In this document: positions 1 to 8,009 of the stretch, piece after piece | Layout of the letters: every line of letters starts with the position of its first letter | Position numbering within the stretch: position 1 is the stretch's first letter | Assembly: GCA_036939355.1 (NCBI GenBank) | Contig: JALLAP010000324.1 | Coordinates: forward strand, 1-20,351 | Direction of reading: 5' to 3' | DNA from: Thalassiosira profunda | Taxonomy: Eukaryota > Bacillariophyta > Thalassiosirophyceae > Thalassiosirales > Thalassiosiraceae | DNA length: 20,351 bases | Translations under genes and position numbers: made by a program | The notes under the pieces: generated by a model | The model's input: only the letters and a program-made list of their open reading frames with translations | Database searches by the model: none | Told to the model about the DNA's origin: nothing

Positions 1-116
1 TACTCAGATCGACCAAATGAGGGTGCTATCAAGATTGCGCGGGCACCCGTTCCTGATAGACTCGAGGATGACTTGCAGTACCTATAAGTTAGTTTGCAAG
101 TTGACCCTTCATCATA
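1..116. other. Left edge; possible end of an upstream exon
   Basis: No complete gene is visible here. The frame of the gene that follows is closed by TGA at 102-104, yet the residues just after it (FIILRE, 108-125) resemble the strand and helix after the Walker A motif in SNF2 ATPases. A pyrimidine-poor acceptor-like 'gttag' ends at 92, and the next bases read Leu-Gln-Val in another frame, as in a GKT-LQ-x motif. This is inference: an exon carrying the ATP-binding loop may lie off the window, with a one-base frame break near 104-107. Confidence 0.3.
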
Positions 117-3116
117 TTGCGGGAAACATCGGGAGGGGCGCACGGAGCGTCGACGAGAGCATATCCGAACTACGGACCGCACCTCGTCGTCACCGCGGCA
201 GCGGACTTTAGTAAGTTCGCGAGCGCGTTTGCGCGGCTCGACGAGGGGCTGGCGGTCGTGGCCAAAACGGAGGAGGCAAACGACGCGAGCACAGTCCCCA
301 CAGATCCGGACGACGTCCTCCTCCGCGCGTTGCCCTACCGCGGCTCGACATCCCAGCGGCGACGGCTCCGCCGGCACTTTGGAAGTTTGATGCCCCCGCC
401 GCAATCCCCCGCCGCGTTCCTCGCCGGCCTCCCGGACTCGCCCTTCCACGTCATCCTCACGACCTACACCGCCTTGACGGAAGATTTCGTGCACTTTTCC
501 CACATTCCCTTCCAGGCCGTCATTCTGGACGAGGGCCTGGGATGGCTGGGATGCGCGGGGTCCGATCCCGGCGGCACCCTGGGGAAGGTGTGGCACGACG
601 CATTGTGGAATGCGTCGGACGCGGCCGACGGCGCCCTGGAGGGAGGGAAGGTCGCGGCGCCGTGGGACTTTGGCAAGGATGTTGACGGGTTGGATCTCGA
701 CATCACGGAGGGCGCGCAACCCCGGCCGCGGCGGGGACTGACGGCGCGGCATCGCGTCCTGCTCGCGTCGGCGATGCACGCCCGGCACAAGGATCAGATT
801 TACCGCGCCCCGGTATTGGGGCTGCTCTCGTTTCTCTCGCCCCCATTGGCAGACGCAATCAAAGACGAGTGGGAACGAAGCCGGGTCTTTGGCTGCCCCA
901 AAACCCTGAGCTATATCCGATCGGCGGTCGCGCGCGCGATCGTGGTGTACGCGGGGGACGCGACCGTCCGCCCTCCCGCAGACCTGGTCGCGCTGGCGGC
1001 GCGGGCGCTGGAGGGGGCGCTCCCCTCCCGGTTCCCCCGCGACCTCGGACGGGAGGACGTCGGGGTCGACGCCTTGGTCCAGAGTCGAAAGATTGGACAT
1101 TCGCGGAAGGATGCGGCGGCGTGGTTCCGGCCCTCGTCCGCGATGCGAGCCGAGGTCGCCGCGATGACGCTGGATCCGCTCCTCGCGATGGCGAAGAAAT
1201 TGAACGGGCAGGGGCATTGCTGCGAGGAGATGGTGACGTCGTCGAGCCTCACGCCGGCGGGAATGGGCGGTGCAGTGCTGGGCCTGTCGGCCTACCGCCC
1301 CGCCGTGCGGTGCGGGCGCGTCTTCAGCAGCGAGCAGGGGCTCAAGCAGCACATTATGTCGGTGCACGCCCCTCCCGGGACGTGGCTGTGCCGCTATTGC
1401 GCCGGCGACTGCGGGACGAGCCAGGCGCGGGCGAGCCACGAGCGGACCTGCGGGAGCCTCCAGGGCGGTGGTTCTGCGGCAGGGTCGAAGAAAAAGGACG
1501 GCAACCGGAGGGTCACGGGGTACAAGGGCGTGTGGGTGCGGCTTGACAAAAAGTACTTTGTGAAAGTGGACGGCCAGCCGGTCACGGGCGACGGCGACGC
1601 TCCTCTACTTTTTGACAGCGCCGAGGCGGCCGCGACGAAGTTCGACGAGGTCATGGCCGACAAGCGCGACGCCCAGGAATCCGAACCGAACTACACATCG
1701 GACAGTTCCGGAGGCGCCGTCTTAGATGAGGAGGACGACGACGACGCCCCGCCGGCCGCCAAGGTGGCCAAGAAAACCGGCCACGGCACCGTCATCAACT
1801 ACACCGTCCCCGCCCTCGCCGAGATCGACATCAAGAACCTCCCCCCGCACATCAAGCCCCTCCTCCGCGATCCGGCCTGGACGCCCCGCACCCAAGGCTC
1901 GAAGCGCTACGTCTACGCCTACCGCGGCGTGTGCCGGCAGCAGCGCAAGGGCCACGATCGATGGCAGAGCCAAATTTCGTGCGACGGCACCAACCACTAC
2001 CTGGGGACGTTCGATTCCGAGTGGGACGCCGCCGCGTGCTACGCCTGGGCGCACTTGATTTTATATGGCGAGGAGGCGACCGAAAAAGCGCGGTTGGAAG
2101 GAGAAGAGGCCGTGGCGGCGTACGAACGGCAGCAGAGGGACGTGGCCGAGGGGAAGATCCCGCCCCCGGAACCCAAGAAGAAGAAGGCGCGGCGGTCGAC
2201 GCCCAAGAAGGGGATCGGTGCCGTTGCCGAAGCTGCAGCCTCCGGAGGTACGCCGAAGGGTGGTGCAAAAGCTGATACACAGGCGAGATCTCCAAACGCT
2301 GATTTGCAACCCCCATCATCTGTGCGAAAGAAGAAGACGAAAACCATGTCGATGAAGCAGTGGGGCAAGCTCAAAACGGACGTCGCCTTCATGCTGTCGA
2401 GCGGGACCAAGGGCACCTCCAAGACGACACTCCTCACCACGCGAAAGGACATTGCCGACATGAGCGAGCGGCTCCTCCTCCACCACGTATCGGGCCACTT
2501 CTTGTCCGCCTCGGACAACTTCCTCCGGTCGATCCAAACGGCCGGTAGAAAGTTCAAGCTGCCGGCCTGCGTGCCCCTGAGCCGCTTCGCCCCGCCGCTG
2601 CGCGGCGAACGCAGCCGGGCCCTGCTGATGGGACTCCCCCCCGGCGAGTTTGGGTGGGAGGTCGAAAAGTTCATCGCCGCGTGCGCCACGGCCGGCGCGG
2701 CCAACGCCGCCGGCTCGTTCGCGACGCTGTCGGTCGAGTTCGGGGCGGCGGGGGCGAACAAATCGTTCCGCGCGCTGCTGCTGTCGAAGTCCTGCACGCT
2801 GGGGCGTGCCTCGCGGCCCTCCCCGATCAACCTGTCTCCGTCCTCCGCTCAGGCCGAGAGCACCTTGGGGATGCCTGTGGGCAGCTTGGATTGCAACGTC
2901 GGAGGGCCGGAGCATTCCTGCAGCGAACGGGCGGCGAAGATTGAGTACCTTCCGTCGGCGCACAGCAACTTTCAATTCATGGCGTGCAACGACGACGACA
3001 TTGTGACTTTGAACGGGCAGCGAGTCAGCGCGAAGAGTGGACCCCTTCCTCTCAAACACAGGGATATTTGCGGCGTTGGCGCTCGCGTGTTCGTCTTCAT
3101 CGAGAAGACTGCGTAA
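117..3116 (+). CDS. SNF2-like pseudo-ATPase / zinc finger / AP2 / FHA-like chimeric protein (5' end uncertain)
   Basis: The open frame encodes about 999 residues, numbered here from the TTG at 117. Residues 24-275 match the order of an SNF2 ATPase N-terminal lobe: a GPHLVV strand, an ITTYxxL-like stretch (ILTTYTAL), then DEGL at 138-141 where DEAH is expected. Further on, RVLLASAM stands where the LLLTGTP motif belongs. No C-terminal helicase lobe follows, so ATPase activity is doubtful. Residues 399-445 hold Cys/His finger-like pairs (one H-x3-H end, one C-x2-C...H-x3-C). Two AP2-like domains sit near 468-515 and 602-655 (YRGVCRQ...W, YLGTFDSEWDAAACYAWA); the second is convincing. An acidic patch and a Lys-rich nuclear-localisation-like stretch (PKKKKARRS) follow. 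The last 85 residues resemble an FHA domain (TLGR, SERAAKIEY, VTLNGQRV). The first ATG in frame is at 390, inside the SNF2-like region, so the true start is probably upstream. A nuclear DNA- or chromatin-binding role is inferred. Confidence 0.75.
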   Translation: MRETSGGAHGASTRAYPNYGPHLVVTAAADFSKFASAFARLDEGLAVVAKTEEANDASTVPTDPDDVLLRALPYRGSTSQRRRLRRHFGSLMPPPQSPAAFLAGLPDSPFHVILTTYTALTEDFVHFSHIPFQAVILDEGLGWLGCAGSDPGGTLGKVWHDALWNASDAADGALEGGKVAAPWDFGKDVDGLDLDITEGAQPRPRRGLTARHRVLLASAMHARHKDQIYRAPVLGLLSFLSPPLADAIKDEWERSRVFGCPKTLSYIRSAVARAIVVYAGDATVRPPADLVALAARALEGALPSRFPRDLGREDVGVDALVQSRKIGHSRKDAAAWFRPSSAMRAEVAAMTLDPLLAMAKKLNGQGHCCEEMVTSSSLTPAGMGGAVLGLSAYRPAVRCGRVFSSEQGLKQHIMSVHAPPGTWLCRYCAGDCGTSQARASHERTCGSLQGGGSAAGSKKKDGNRRVTGYKGVWVRLDKKYFVKVDGQPVTGDGDAPLLFDSAEAAATKFDEVMADKRDAQESEPNYTSDSSGGAVLDEEDDDDAPPAAKVAKKTGHGTVINYTVPALAEIDIKNLPPHIKPLLRDPAWTPRTQGSKRYVYAYRGVCRQQRKGHDRWQSQISCDGTNHYLGTFDSEWDAAACYAWAHLILYGEEATEKARLEGEEAVAAYERQQRDVAEGKIPPPEPKKKKARRSTPKKGIGAVAEAAASGGTPKGGAKADTQARSPNADLQPPSSVRKKKTKTMSMKQWGKLKTDVAFMLSSGTKGTSKTTLLTTRKDIADMSERLLLHHVSGHFLSASDNFLRSIQTAGRKFKLPACVPLSRFAPPLRGERSRALLMGLPPGEFGWEVEKFIAACATAGAANAAGSFATLSVEFGAAGANKSFRALLLSKSCTLGRASRPSPINLSPSSAQAESTLGMPVGSLDCNVGGPEHSCSERAAKIEYLPSAHSNFQFMACNDDDIVTLNGQRVSAKSGPLPLKHRDICGVGARVFVFIEKTA

Positions 3117-3157
3117 CAACTCTCTAAAAGCAGTTAGATATGCATACCATTCTTCAG

Positions 3158-4027
3158 TCAGGGAATGCTGATCAAAATGCCCTTCATCGTCTCCTCGAGT
3201 TGCCGGCAAGCACCAAGGTCGCACGCGTCCGGATGCGGCCGCGCAAACCTCCCCGCGTCGTTGTCGAAATATTTTCCATGAGCGCCGGCGAACTTCTTCG
3301 AGAGGGCCGCCTGCACCAGTATATCCGATCCTTGCGAGATGTCCTTCCCCTCCGCTCCGTACGCGCTCCTCACCATCTTTGTCCCAAGGAACGAGCCTGG
3401 GTTCACAGAAACAACCATCGGACCTCCCGCAGCCTTCTCTCGCTCCCCCATCGAATGAGTCCACATCGTTAAGGCCAGCTTGCTCTGGGCGTACGCCGCC
3501 CCATCGCTGAGAGGCCGATTGCCCGCAAGCGCGTTCGCATCCACGGGAGACTGCGCTGCAGAAGACAGGTTGACGATGCGGCCCGCGGGGCCGAGCTTTG
3601 CAATCAAAGCGTCCGCGAGGATGTACGGCGCAAAGGTATTCACGACAAAGCGCACGTCGTGCCCATCCGAAGTGCGAGGAGACGACGTCACGAAGACCCC
3701 CGCGTTGTTGATGAGGACATCGAGGCGCCCCTCGCTGGTGGCGAGCGATTTGGCCATCTTCCGCACCGCGCTTAGATCCGAGAGATCGGCCTGTACCGTC
3801 GCCACCTGCGTCACTTTCGTCAGCTCCGCCTCGACCTTGGTGAGCTTGGCAGCGCTCCGCCCGTGCACGATCAGCGCGTGACCTTTTGCGGCGAGGGCGC
3901 GGGCGGTAGCGAGGCCGATGCCATCGGTGGCGCCCGTGATGAGGATGGTCTTGCTCATGCTCGATAGAGCTTCGGTCAGGGCGATGGCGAGGGTTGCAAT
4001 GATCAGGATCGCCCTGCTCCTGCTCAT
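3158..4027 (-). CDS. Short-chain dehydrogenase/reductase (retinol dehydrogenase/WWOX-like)
   Basis: The 289-residue protein is a classical NAD(P)-dependent short-chain dehydrogenase with a Rossmann fold. It carries the cofactor motif TGATDGIG (31-38), NNAG (107-110), the catalytic Ser in LSSAAQ (155-156) and YAQSK (Tyr179, Lys183). Basic residues after the second strand (HGRSAAKL) suggest NADPH preference. The N-terminal 22 residues are hydrophobic and could be a signal peptide or anchor; a second Met (MSKTILITG, codon at 3956-3958) would give a soluble form. The order of motifs and length fit the retinol-dehydrogenase/WWOX-like group, but the substrate cannot be read from sequence. Its stop codon lies 41 bases from that of the AP2/FHA gene, so the two transcripts converge and probably overlap. 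It appears intronless. Confidence 0.93.
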   Translation of the reverse strand: MSRSRAILIIATLAIALTEALSSMSKTILITGATDGIGLATARALAAKGHALIVHGRSAAKLTKVEAELTKVTQVATVQADLSDLSAVRKMAKSLATSEGRLDVLINNAGVFVTSSPRTSDGHDVRFVVNTFAPYILADALIAKLGPAGRIVNLSSAAQSPVDANALAGNRPLSDGAAYAQSKLALTMWTHSMGEREKAAGGPMVVSVNPGSFLGTKMVRSAYGAEGKDISQGSDILVQAALSKKFAGAHGKYFDNDAGRFARPHPDACDLGACRQLEETMKGILISIP

Positions 4028-4375
4028 GAGATGTGCGCCAGCGCTATCGACGCGGGTCTCCTATTGATTTTATTGGCGTTGTGTGGCGTTGCTGCAGAGG
4101 ACGGCGAACGCTGCATGCAGTGTATGTATCATCTCCACCGCCCACTGCAGTCACCGCCTCGATCGGAGGGTCGGTGGATGGCACGGGGGGCGCGGGCGGG
4201 GGAGGAGCGGATTTCTACGAGAGGAATTCAACAAAATGTACAGAGGAATCAGTTAACAGGGAAGGAGGGAGATACTGGGCCAAACATCACTCAGCGAAGC
4301 AGACAGAGGCCGGAGGGCCTTTGCCACGAATGATGAGCCCTCTCGAGGCGATGGCCGTCGTCCCATTCCTCCACC
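4028..4375. promoter_or_regulatory. Divergent intergenic region, likely bidirectional promoter
   Basis: These 348 bases separate two head-to-head genes, the dehydrogenase on minus and the membrane protein on plus, and must hold both start regions. I see no TATA box I would defend. Two ATGs at 4330 and 4333 lie upstream of the plus-strand start in a different frame, and their short reading frame runs across the start codon at 4376. If transcription begins before 4330, this overlapping upstream frame could lower translation of the membrane protein. Confidence 0.45.
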
Positions 4376-5395
4376 ATGACGCGCCTCCTCTTGCTCGCCG
4401 CGGGCCTCGCCTGCACCACGGCACCCTCGGCCGGCGGCATTGCCCCGCCCTCCTCGCCGCCCGACGTTCCTCCCTCTGATTTGATGTCGACTCTCGACGC
4501 AGCGAGAATCTTGCAATCCGACGACGCCCTCGCCACCATCCAGAAGCTCGAGGACGGCGCCCTCTCCGTCCGACCGCACTGCTACGTCTCCGCCCCCTCC
4601 GTCGACGACATTCTGGTGTGGTGCGACATCTACCTGCCCTTCGGGCTGGAAACCAAAGCCGAAATTAAGGAGGGCAACTGCGAGGAGTTCACCGATGTGG
4701 CAGTGGGGGATACGTATTTGCTGGGGGTGGCGAGTCCCGTGTTTTATCCCGAGATATCCGACGAGGAGAAGCGGCGAGGGACGTTCGATCACTCGTACTG
4801 CGCGAGGATGGACGTGTTTCACGATGCGTCGGAGACGGGGGAGGCCGTGAGCGTGTTAGAGAGAAGGTATCCCATGGAGGTCAGTTACAACTTTACGGGC
4901 GAGGTGGAGGAGGAAATTACTGCGAGCTTGGCGGATTTCTCCATCTTCTTTGGTGATGCGATCGAAGGCGCCGACGTTGAGGGAGAACAGATCGAGAAGC
5001 GGCCCCCGTCTGATACATCGGGTGAGGAGGATACCGGCGGAGGCAATAATACGGGGATGTACATTGGCCTGAGCGTGGCGGCGGGAGTGGCCATCATCGT
5101 TGCACTTGCTGCCATTGTCTGGGGAAGGAGGAGGATGAGGAGATCGCAGGGGGAGGCAGGGGGGACACAAGGCGGGGAGGAGGAAGAGTCGACGAGGAGG
5201 GTGTTCGAAGAATGGATGCGTCGCAGCGCTCCGGGGGAGGTCGGGGACGCTCCGCCGGAGAAAATCATCACCAATACAAAGCCCGCGATGGCACCCTCGC
5301 CAGCGAGGACGGCACGGTCCCTTTCATCGATGAGCGGTGGCAACGAGCAGGGAGAAGAACTGGAGTGGATCGGCGATGTTGAGAGCTTTCATTGA
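4376..5395 (+). CDS. Predicted type I single-pass membrane protein, family unknown
   Basis: The 339-residue protein starts at an ATG in a good context (CCACCATGA). A signal peptide is evident (MTRLLLLAAGLACTTAPSAG, 1-20), followed by an ectodomain of about 205 residues with a few Cys (HCYVSAP, VWCDIYLPFG, GNCEEF, YCARMDV) and possible N-glycosylation sites (NFT, NNT). One transmembrane helix lies near 227-249 (GLSVAAGVAIIVALAAIVW) and is stopped by RRRMRR. The cytoplasmic tail of about 85 residues is rich in Gly, Glu and Ser and looks disordered. I do not recognise the ectodomain. The topology (signal peptide outside, basic stop-transfer inside) suggests a plasma-membrane or endomembrane receptor-like or structural protein, but no function can be assigned. 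No intron is needed. Confidence 0.8.
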   Translation: MTRLLLLAAGLACTTAPSAGGIAPPSSPPDVPPSDLMSTLDAARILQSDDALATIQKLEDGALSVRPHCYVSAPSVDDILVWCDIYLPFGLETKAEIKEGNCEEFTDVAVGDTYLLGVASPVFYPEISDEEKRRGTFDHSYCARMDVFHDASETGEAVSVLERRYPMEVSYNFTGEVEEEITASLADFSIFFGDAIEGADVEGEQIEKRPPSDTSGEEDTGGGNNTGMYIGLSVAAGVAIIVALAAIVWGRRRMRRSQGEAGGTQGGEEEESTRRVFEEWMRRSAPGEVGDAPPEKIITNTKPAMAPSPARTARSLSSMSGGNEQGEELEWIGDVESFH

Positions 5396-5930
5396 CGAGG
5401 GGAGAGAATGCCAACAATGAGCAATTTGCCACGTCCTGGCCGCCACTGCAGACGTGAGCTGGCCAGTCTGCCGATCCTGCATGAGCATGGCGAGAGGCTT
5501 GTATTTTTTGATCTACACCGAACGAAGTAAGCAATGAAACTTGAACTATTGTTGAGGAAATCCGTGCTGTCTCGCGTAATACTGAAGCCTTTGAATGAAA
5601 GCATTTGAAGCATCAATGCCTGGACCTACTCGTGCTGGTTTGCACGCCCATTTCACAAACGCCTACTGGAGAGAGTATCTGATTTTGTTCATTGTTGCTT
5701 GATGATGGTTTAGTTTTTCACGACCAAGATGCCTATGGCTTCGCGTTGTAAGCCATGGGCCGATGATTTCACAAATGCACGAAGGATAATTAGCATCATA
5801 TCAGCACTCAGCTCTTGCAATCTCTTCGTCAGGCGAAGATGAGAGCCAGAGTTCTGTTACAGGTAGCCGATGACATTATCTGTGTAAGCAAACCCGAACG
5901 TGTCTGGTTGGACACGATTGCTCGGAAATA
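5396..5930. other. Intergenic, AT-richer, no gene seen
   Basis: This 535-base stretch carries stops in all frames and no family match. It must hold the 3' untranslated region of the membrane-protein gene and the promoter of the multi-exon repeat gene. An ATG at 5838 followed by an in-frame CAG|GT donor-like site was considered as a first exon, but it does not join in frame with the plausible acceptor at 5961-5962, so I did not use it. Confidence 0.5.
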
Positions 5931-7688
5931 ATGGGGTGTTCGCATTGTTCCCAACTCCACAGAGGCGAGCACTGGCGCCCACTCGAGCTCACAAAAGGAC
6001 CAAAGGCCACCACCAGCCACGGCGAGTTCGTCAGCAGCCTTCAATCCCTTGCTGGCGAGGGAAATGTTGGCTCAGCGACCCTCAAGAAGAAGATCGAGCA
6101 GCTCATTGAGGAGCGGCGCGTCGACCAACTCTTCAAGCAGCGCCTCGTTGCCACCGGGGCGACGGAGAAGAAGGGCAGCGACGAGTCAGATCCGGGTGCT
6201 ATTGCCGACACCGGCCTTCTCCGTGGCGCCAAGGGCAAGGGCGCCCGCGACTTGCAGGTAGATATGCATTCTATGCGCTCACGATTCGCATTCGATGTGT
6301 GCATGACTTCTTGCTCAAACCACATTGCTTGGATAGGGATGTACCAAATGCGATGATGGGGAAGGTGGCGATCCCTGCAATAATTCGAAGACGGCAAAGA
6401 TTGGATGTGGGAGTTGTAACAACAAGTGGGCCTGTGTCGGTGCCTCAGGTACGTGACAGTATGTTGAAATGATTGGAGATACAAGTGTCGCTCTAACCCG
6501 TCTCGAAATCAGGCGTGATCAAGCCCAACTCGTGTAATGGAGGTCCCAACTGGGCTGGTGCGTGCGAAGGCTCCTCAGGTACGTTATGCAAAGAAGGCTG
6601 TTGTTCTTAAGACGTGCTATGCACCATACCATCAGAATTTGTACTCCTCTCACCCACCTCTTCAAAATCAGGCGATATCGGGCCCGACTCGTGTAATGGA
6701 GATTGGGCGACGTGCTCGCTTTCCTCAGGTATGTGTACGCTACATTCACTGTAGCGACTTAACCCTCACACCCATCGCGTGAATAACCCAACACTTGCTT
6801 AGGAACCATCGGGCCGCGGAGCTGCAACGAGTTCAATTCGTGCCCATGGGTCTCAGGTGCGTGTATGCCTCTCGCTCACACTCCTGTGGCCGTTCCTTGC
6901 TCTATCTCACACCCTTGAGCGTCCCCACAAATAGGAACCATCAAGCCGAATAGCTGAACGGACGGGATTCGTGCACCTTTGCTTCCGGTGAGGCCTCTTC
7001 CCTTCACGACCAGTCCGCCCTGTCGTTCTCTTGCTCACATTCTGCTGCTCTGCAACCTCTACGAAACAGGGGACATCGGGCCGGATAGTTGTGGAGGACA
7101 TGGTGCATGCTATGGGGTCTCAGGTAAGAGCCCCTCCACGCCATGCGAGCGAGCGAGGTAAACAAAATCCTTAACATCCCGTGCCTTCGTCTCTTTGTTC
7201 ATGCAAGAGGAAATTGGGCCGGATAGCTGGTGAGCAAGCCCCGACTTGTCTCTTCCGTTTGCCAACTTGGTACTTGGTCCCATCTTATCAAACAATCTTC
7301 AGCAACGGCGACTTTTCCTGCCATTTTGCCTACGGTGAGTTCTCAGCGCCGTGCCAATGTACTAATGCACTTTTCACTCAATTGCCAACTATGCGCGCGA
7401 CAGTCAACGTCGGTCCTGGGAGCTGGTGAGAGTGCCAAGCTTTACGTGACCTTTTGCCTCTGCATTTGTTTACCTTTGTTTATCTCATTCGTATGATTAT
7501 CTTCAGCAACGGGTTATGGTCGTGCGCCGACGCTGCTGACGGTAGGCCACGTCGCTAAAAAGATTTCTATCTGACAATTAGGTCTCTTTTACGAGTGAAA
7601 ATCTTCTGCAGACATCCCAGCCAACTCGTGCAACGAAGACTGCGAGTGCTGCGAGCCTACGGATTGGTGCAAGAACCTCTGCGACTAG
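5931..7688 (+). CDS. Multi-exon Cys-rich repeat protein, one repeat unit per small exon
   Basis: I reconstruct 12 exons: 5931-6257, 6337-6448, 6513-6578, 6672-6728, 6803-6856, 6935-6987, 7070-7123, 7208-7229, 7303-7334, 7404-7425, 7507-7541 and 7612-7688 (TAG). All 11 introns are GT-AG and 64-93 bases long. Exon 1 encodes 109 residues with a charged, helix-prone stretch (LKKKIEQLIEERRVDQLFKQ). The rest encodes about nine units with consensus G-x-I-G-P-x-S-C-N-G-x(3-5)-C-x(3-5)-S, ending in a Cys-dense tail (CEPTDWCKNLCD). Introns 2-7, 9 and 11 are phase 1, so most unit exons can be duplicated or skipped without changing frame. Exon 6 lacks one base. With that base present, the product would be about 303 residues. 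The start at 5931 is the only in-frame ATG after the stop at 5871 and has a good context, but no signal peptide is visible, which is odd for a disulphide-type repeat. Similar IG-x-x-SCNG repeats occur, as I recall, in predicted proteins of algae and other protists; the function is unknown to me. Confidence 0.75.
6391..7688 (+). repeat. Array of about nine exon-encoded Cys repeat units
   Basis: Unit cores in order are IGCGSCNNKWAC, IKPNSCNGGPNWAGAC, IGPDSCNGDWATC, IGPRSCNEFNSC, IKPNS(C)NG (broken), IGPDSCGGHGAC, IGPDSC-NGDFSC (split by an intron), VGPGSC-NGLWSC (split by an intron) and IPANSCNEDCECC. Exon lengths are 66, 57, 54, 53 (54 if intact) and 54 for the unsplit units, and 22+32 and 22+35 for the split ones. 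Most unit exons end with TCAG or a similar base before GT. Each intact unit carries two or more Cys at a regular spacing, suggesting one small disulphide module per exon. Confidence 0.8.
6935..6987 (+). pseudogene. Repeat-unit exon with a one-base deletion
   Basis: This exon is 53 bases long, while its neighbours of the same type are 54. Read in the phase set by its splice sites, it hits TGA at 6955-6957, just where the invariant Cys codon TGC stands in the other units. One missing C after position 6956 explains the stop and restores the Asn-Gly and second Cys further on. Splice sites on both sides are intact. It is either a true loss-of-frame mutation, an exon skipped in the mRNA (skipping it keeps the frame), or a consensus error. 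Confidence 0.7.
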
Positions 7689-8009
7689 AGCTAGAGAGGG
7701 GTATTCACGAGCACAAATCAGTGCGCAGCAAGGCAAGAGAAGAACCCTACCAAGAATCAAGAACGACAGCAGTTAGCCAGTCCTGTTTGCCCCCATTTGC
7801 AAAATCCTGTCTGGAGCCTTGTAGGATCCTGTACGCACAAGAAACCCTGTCTGACGCACTGTAGGTATTATGTTGCGCTGCCCTCTCTACCTCGCGTAGA
7901 ACGGCTAACTGCTAAAAGAGATTGCCAATTTCTCTGTCCTCGCTCTCCTTGGTGTTGGTCTGACAGGTCTGTCCGCATTGCTCGAACAGATTCAATACAT
8001 TTCGAGGCA
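7689..8009. other. Intergenic between two convergent genes
   Basis: These 321 bases lie between the stop codons of the repeat gene (+) and the reductase-like gene (-), so they should contain both 3' ends. A short imperfect duplication built on CCTGTCTG and TGTAGG is visible around 7805-7865. I see no coding potential and no clear AATAAA. Confidence 0.5.

Noticed and set aside
2039..3464. 263- and 382-codon minus-strand frames opposite the AP2/FHA gene
   Set aside because: Both lack domains and cross the 3' end of a gene with clear AP2- and FHA-like similarity on the plus strand; they are shadows.
5838..5861. Short first exon (MRARVLLQ followed by a GT donor)
   Set aside because: It does not join in frame to the acceptor at 5961-5962 and gives no convincing signal peptide.
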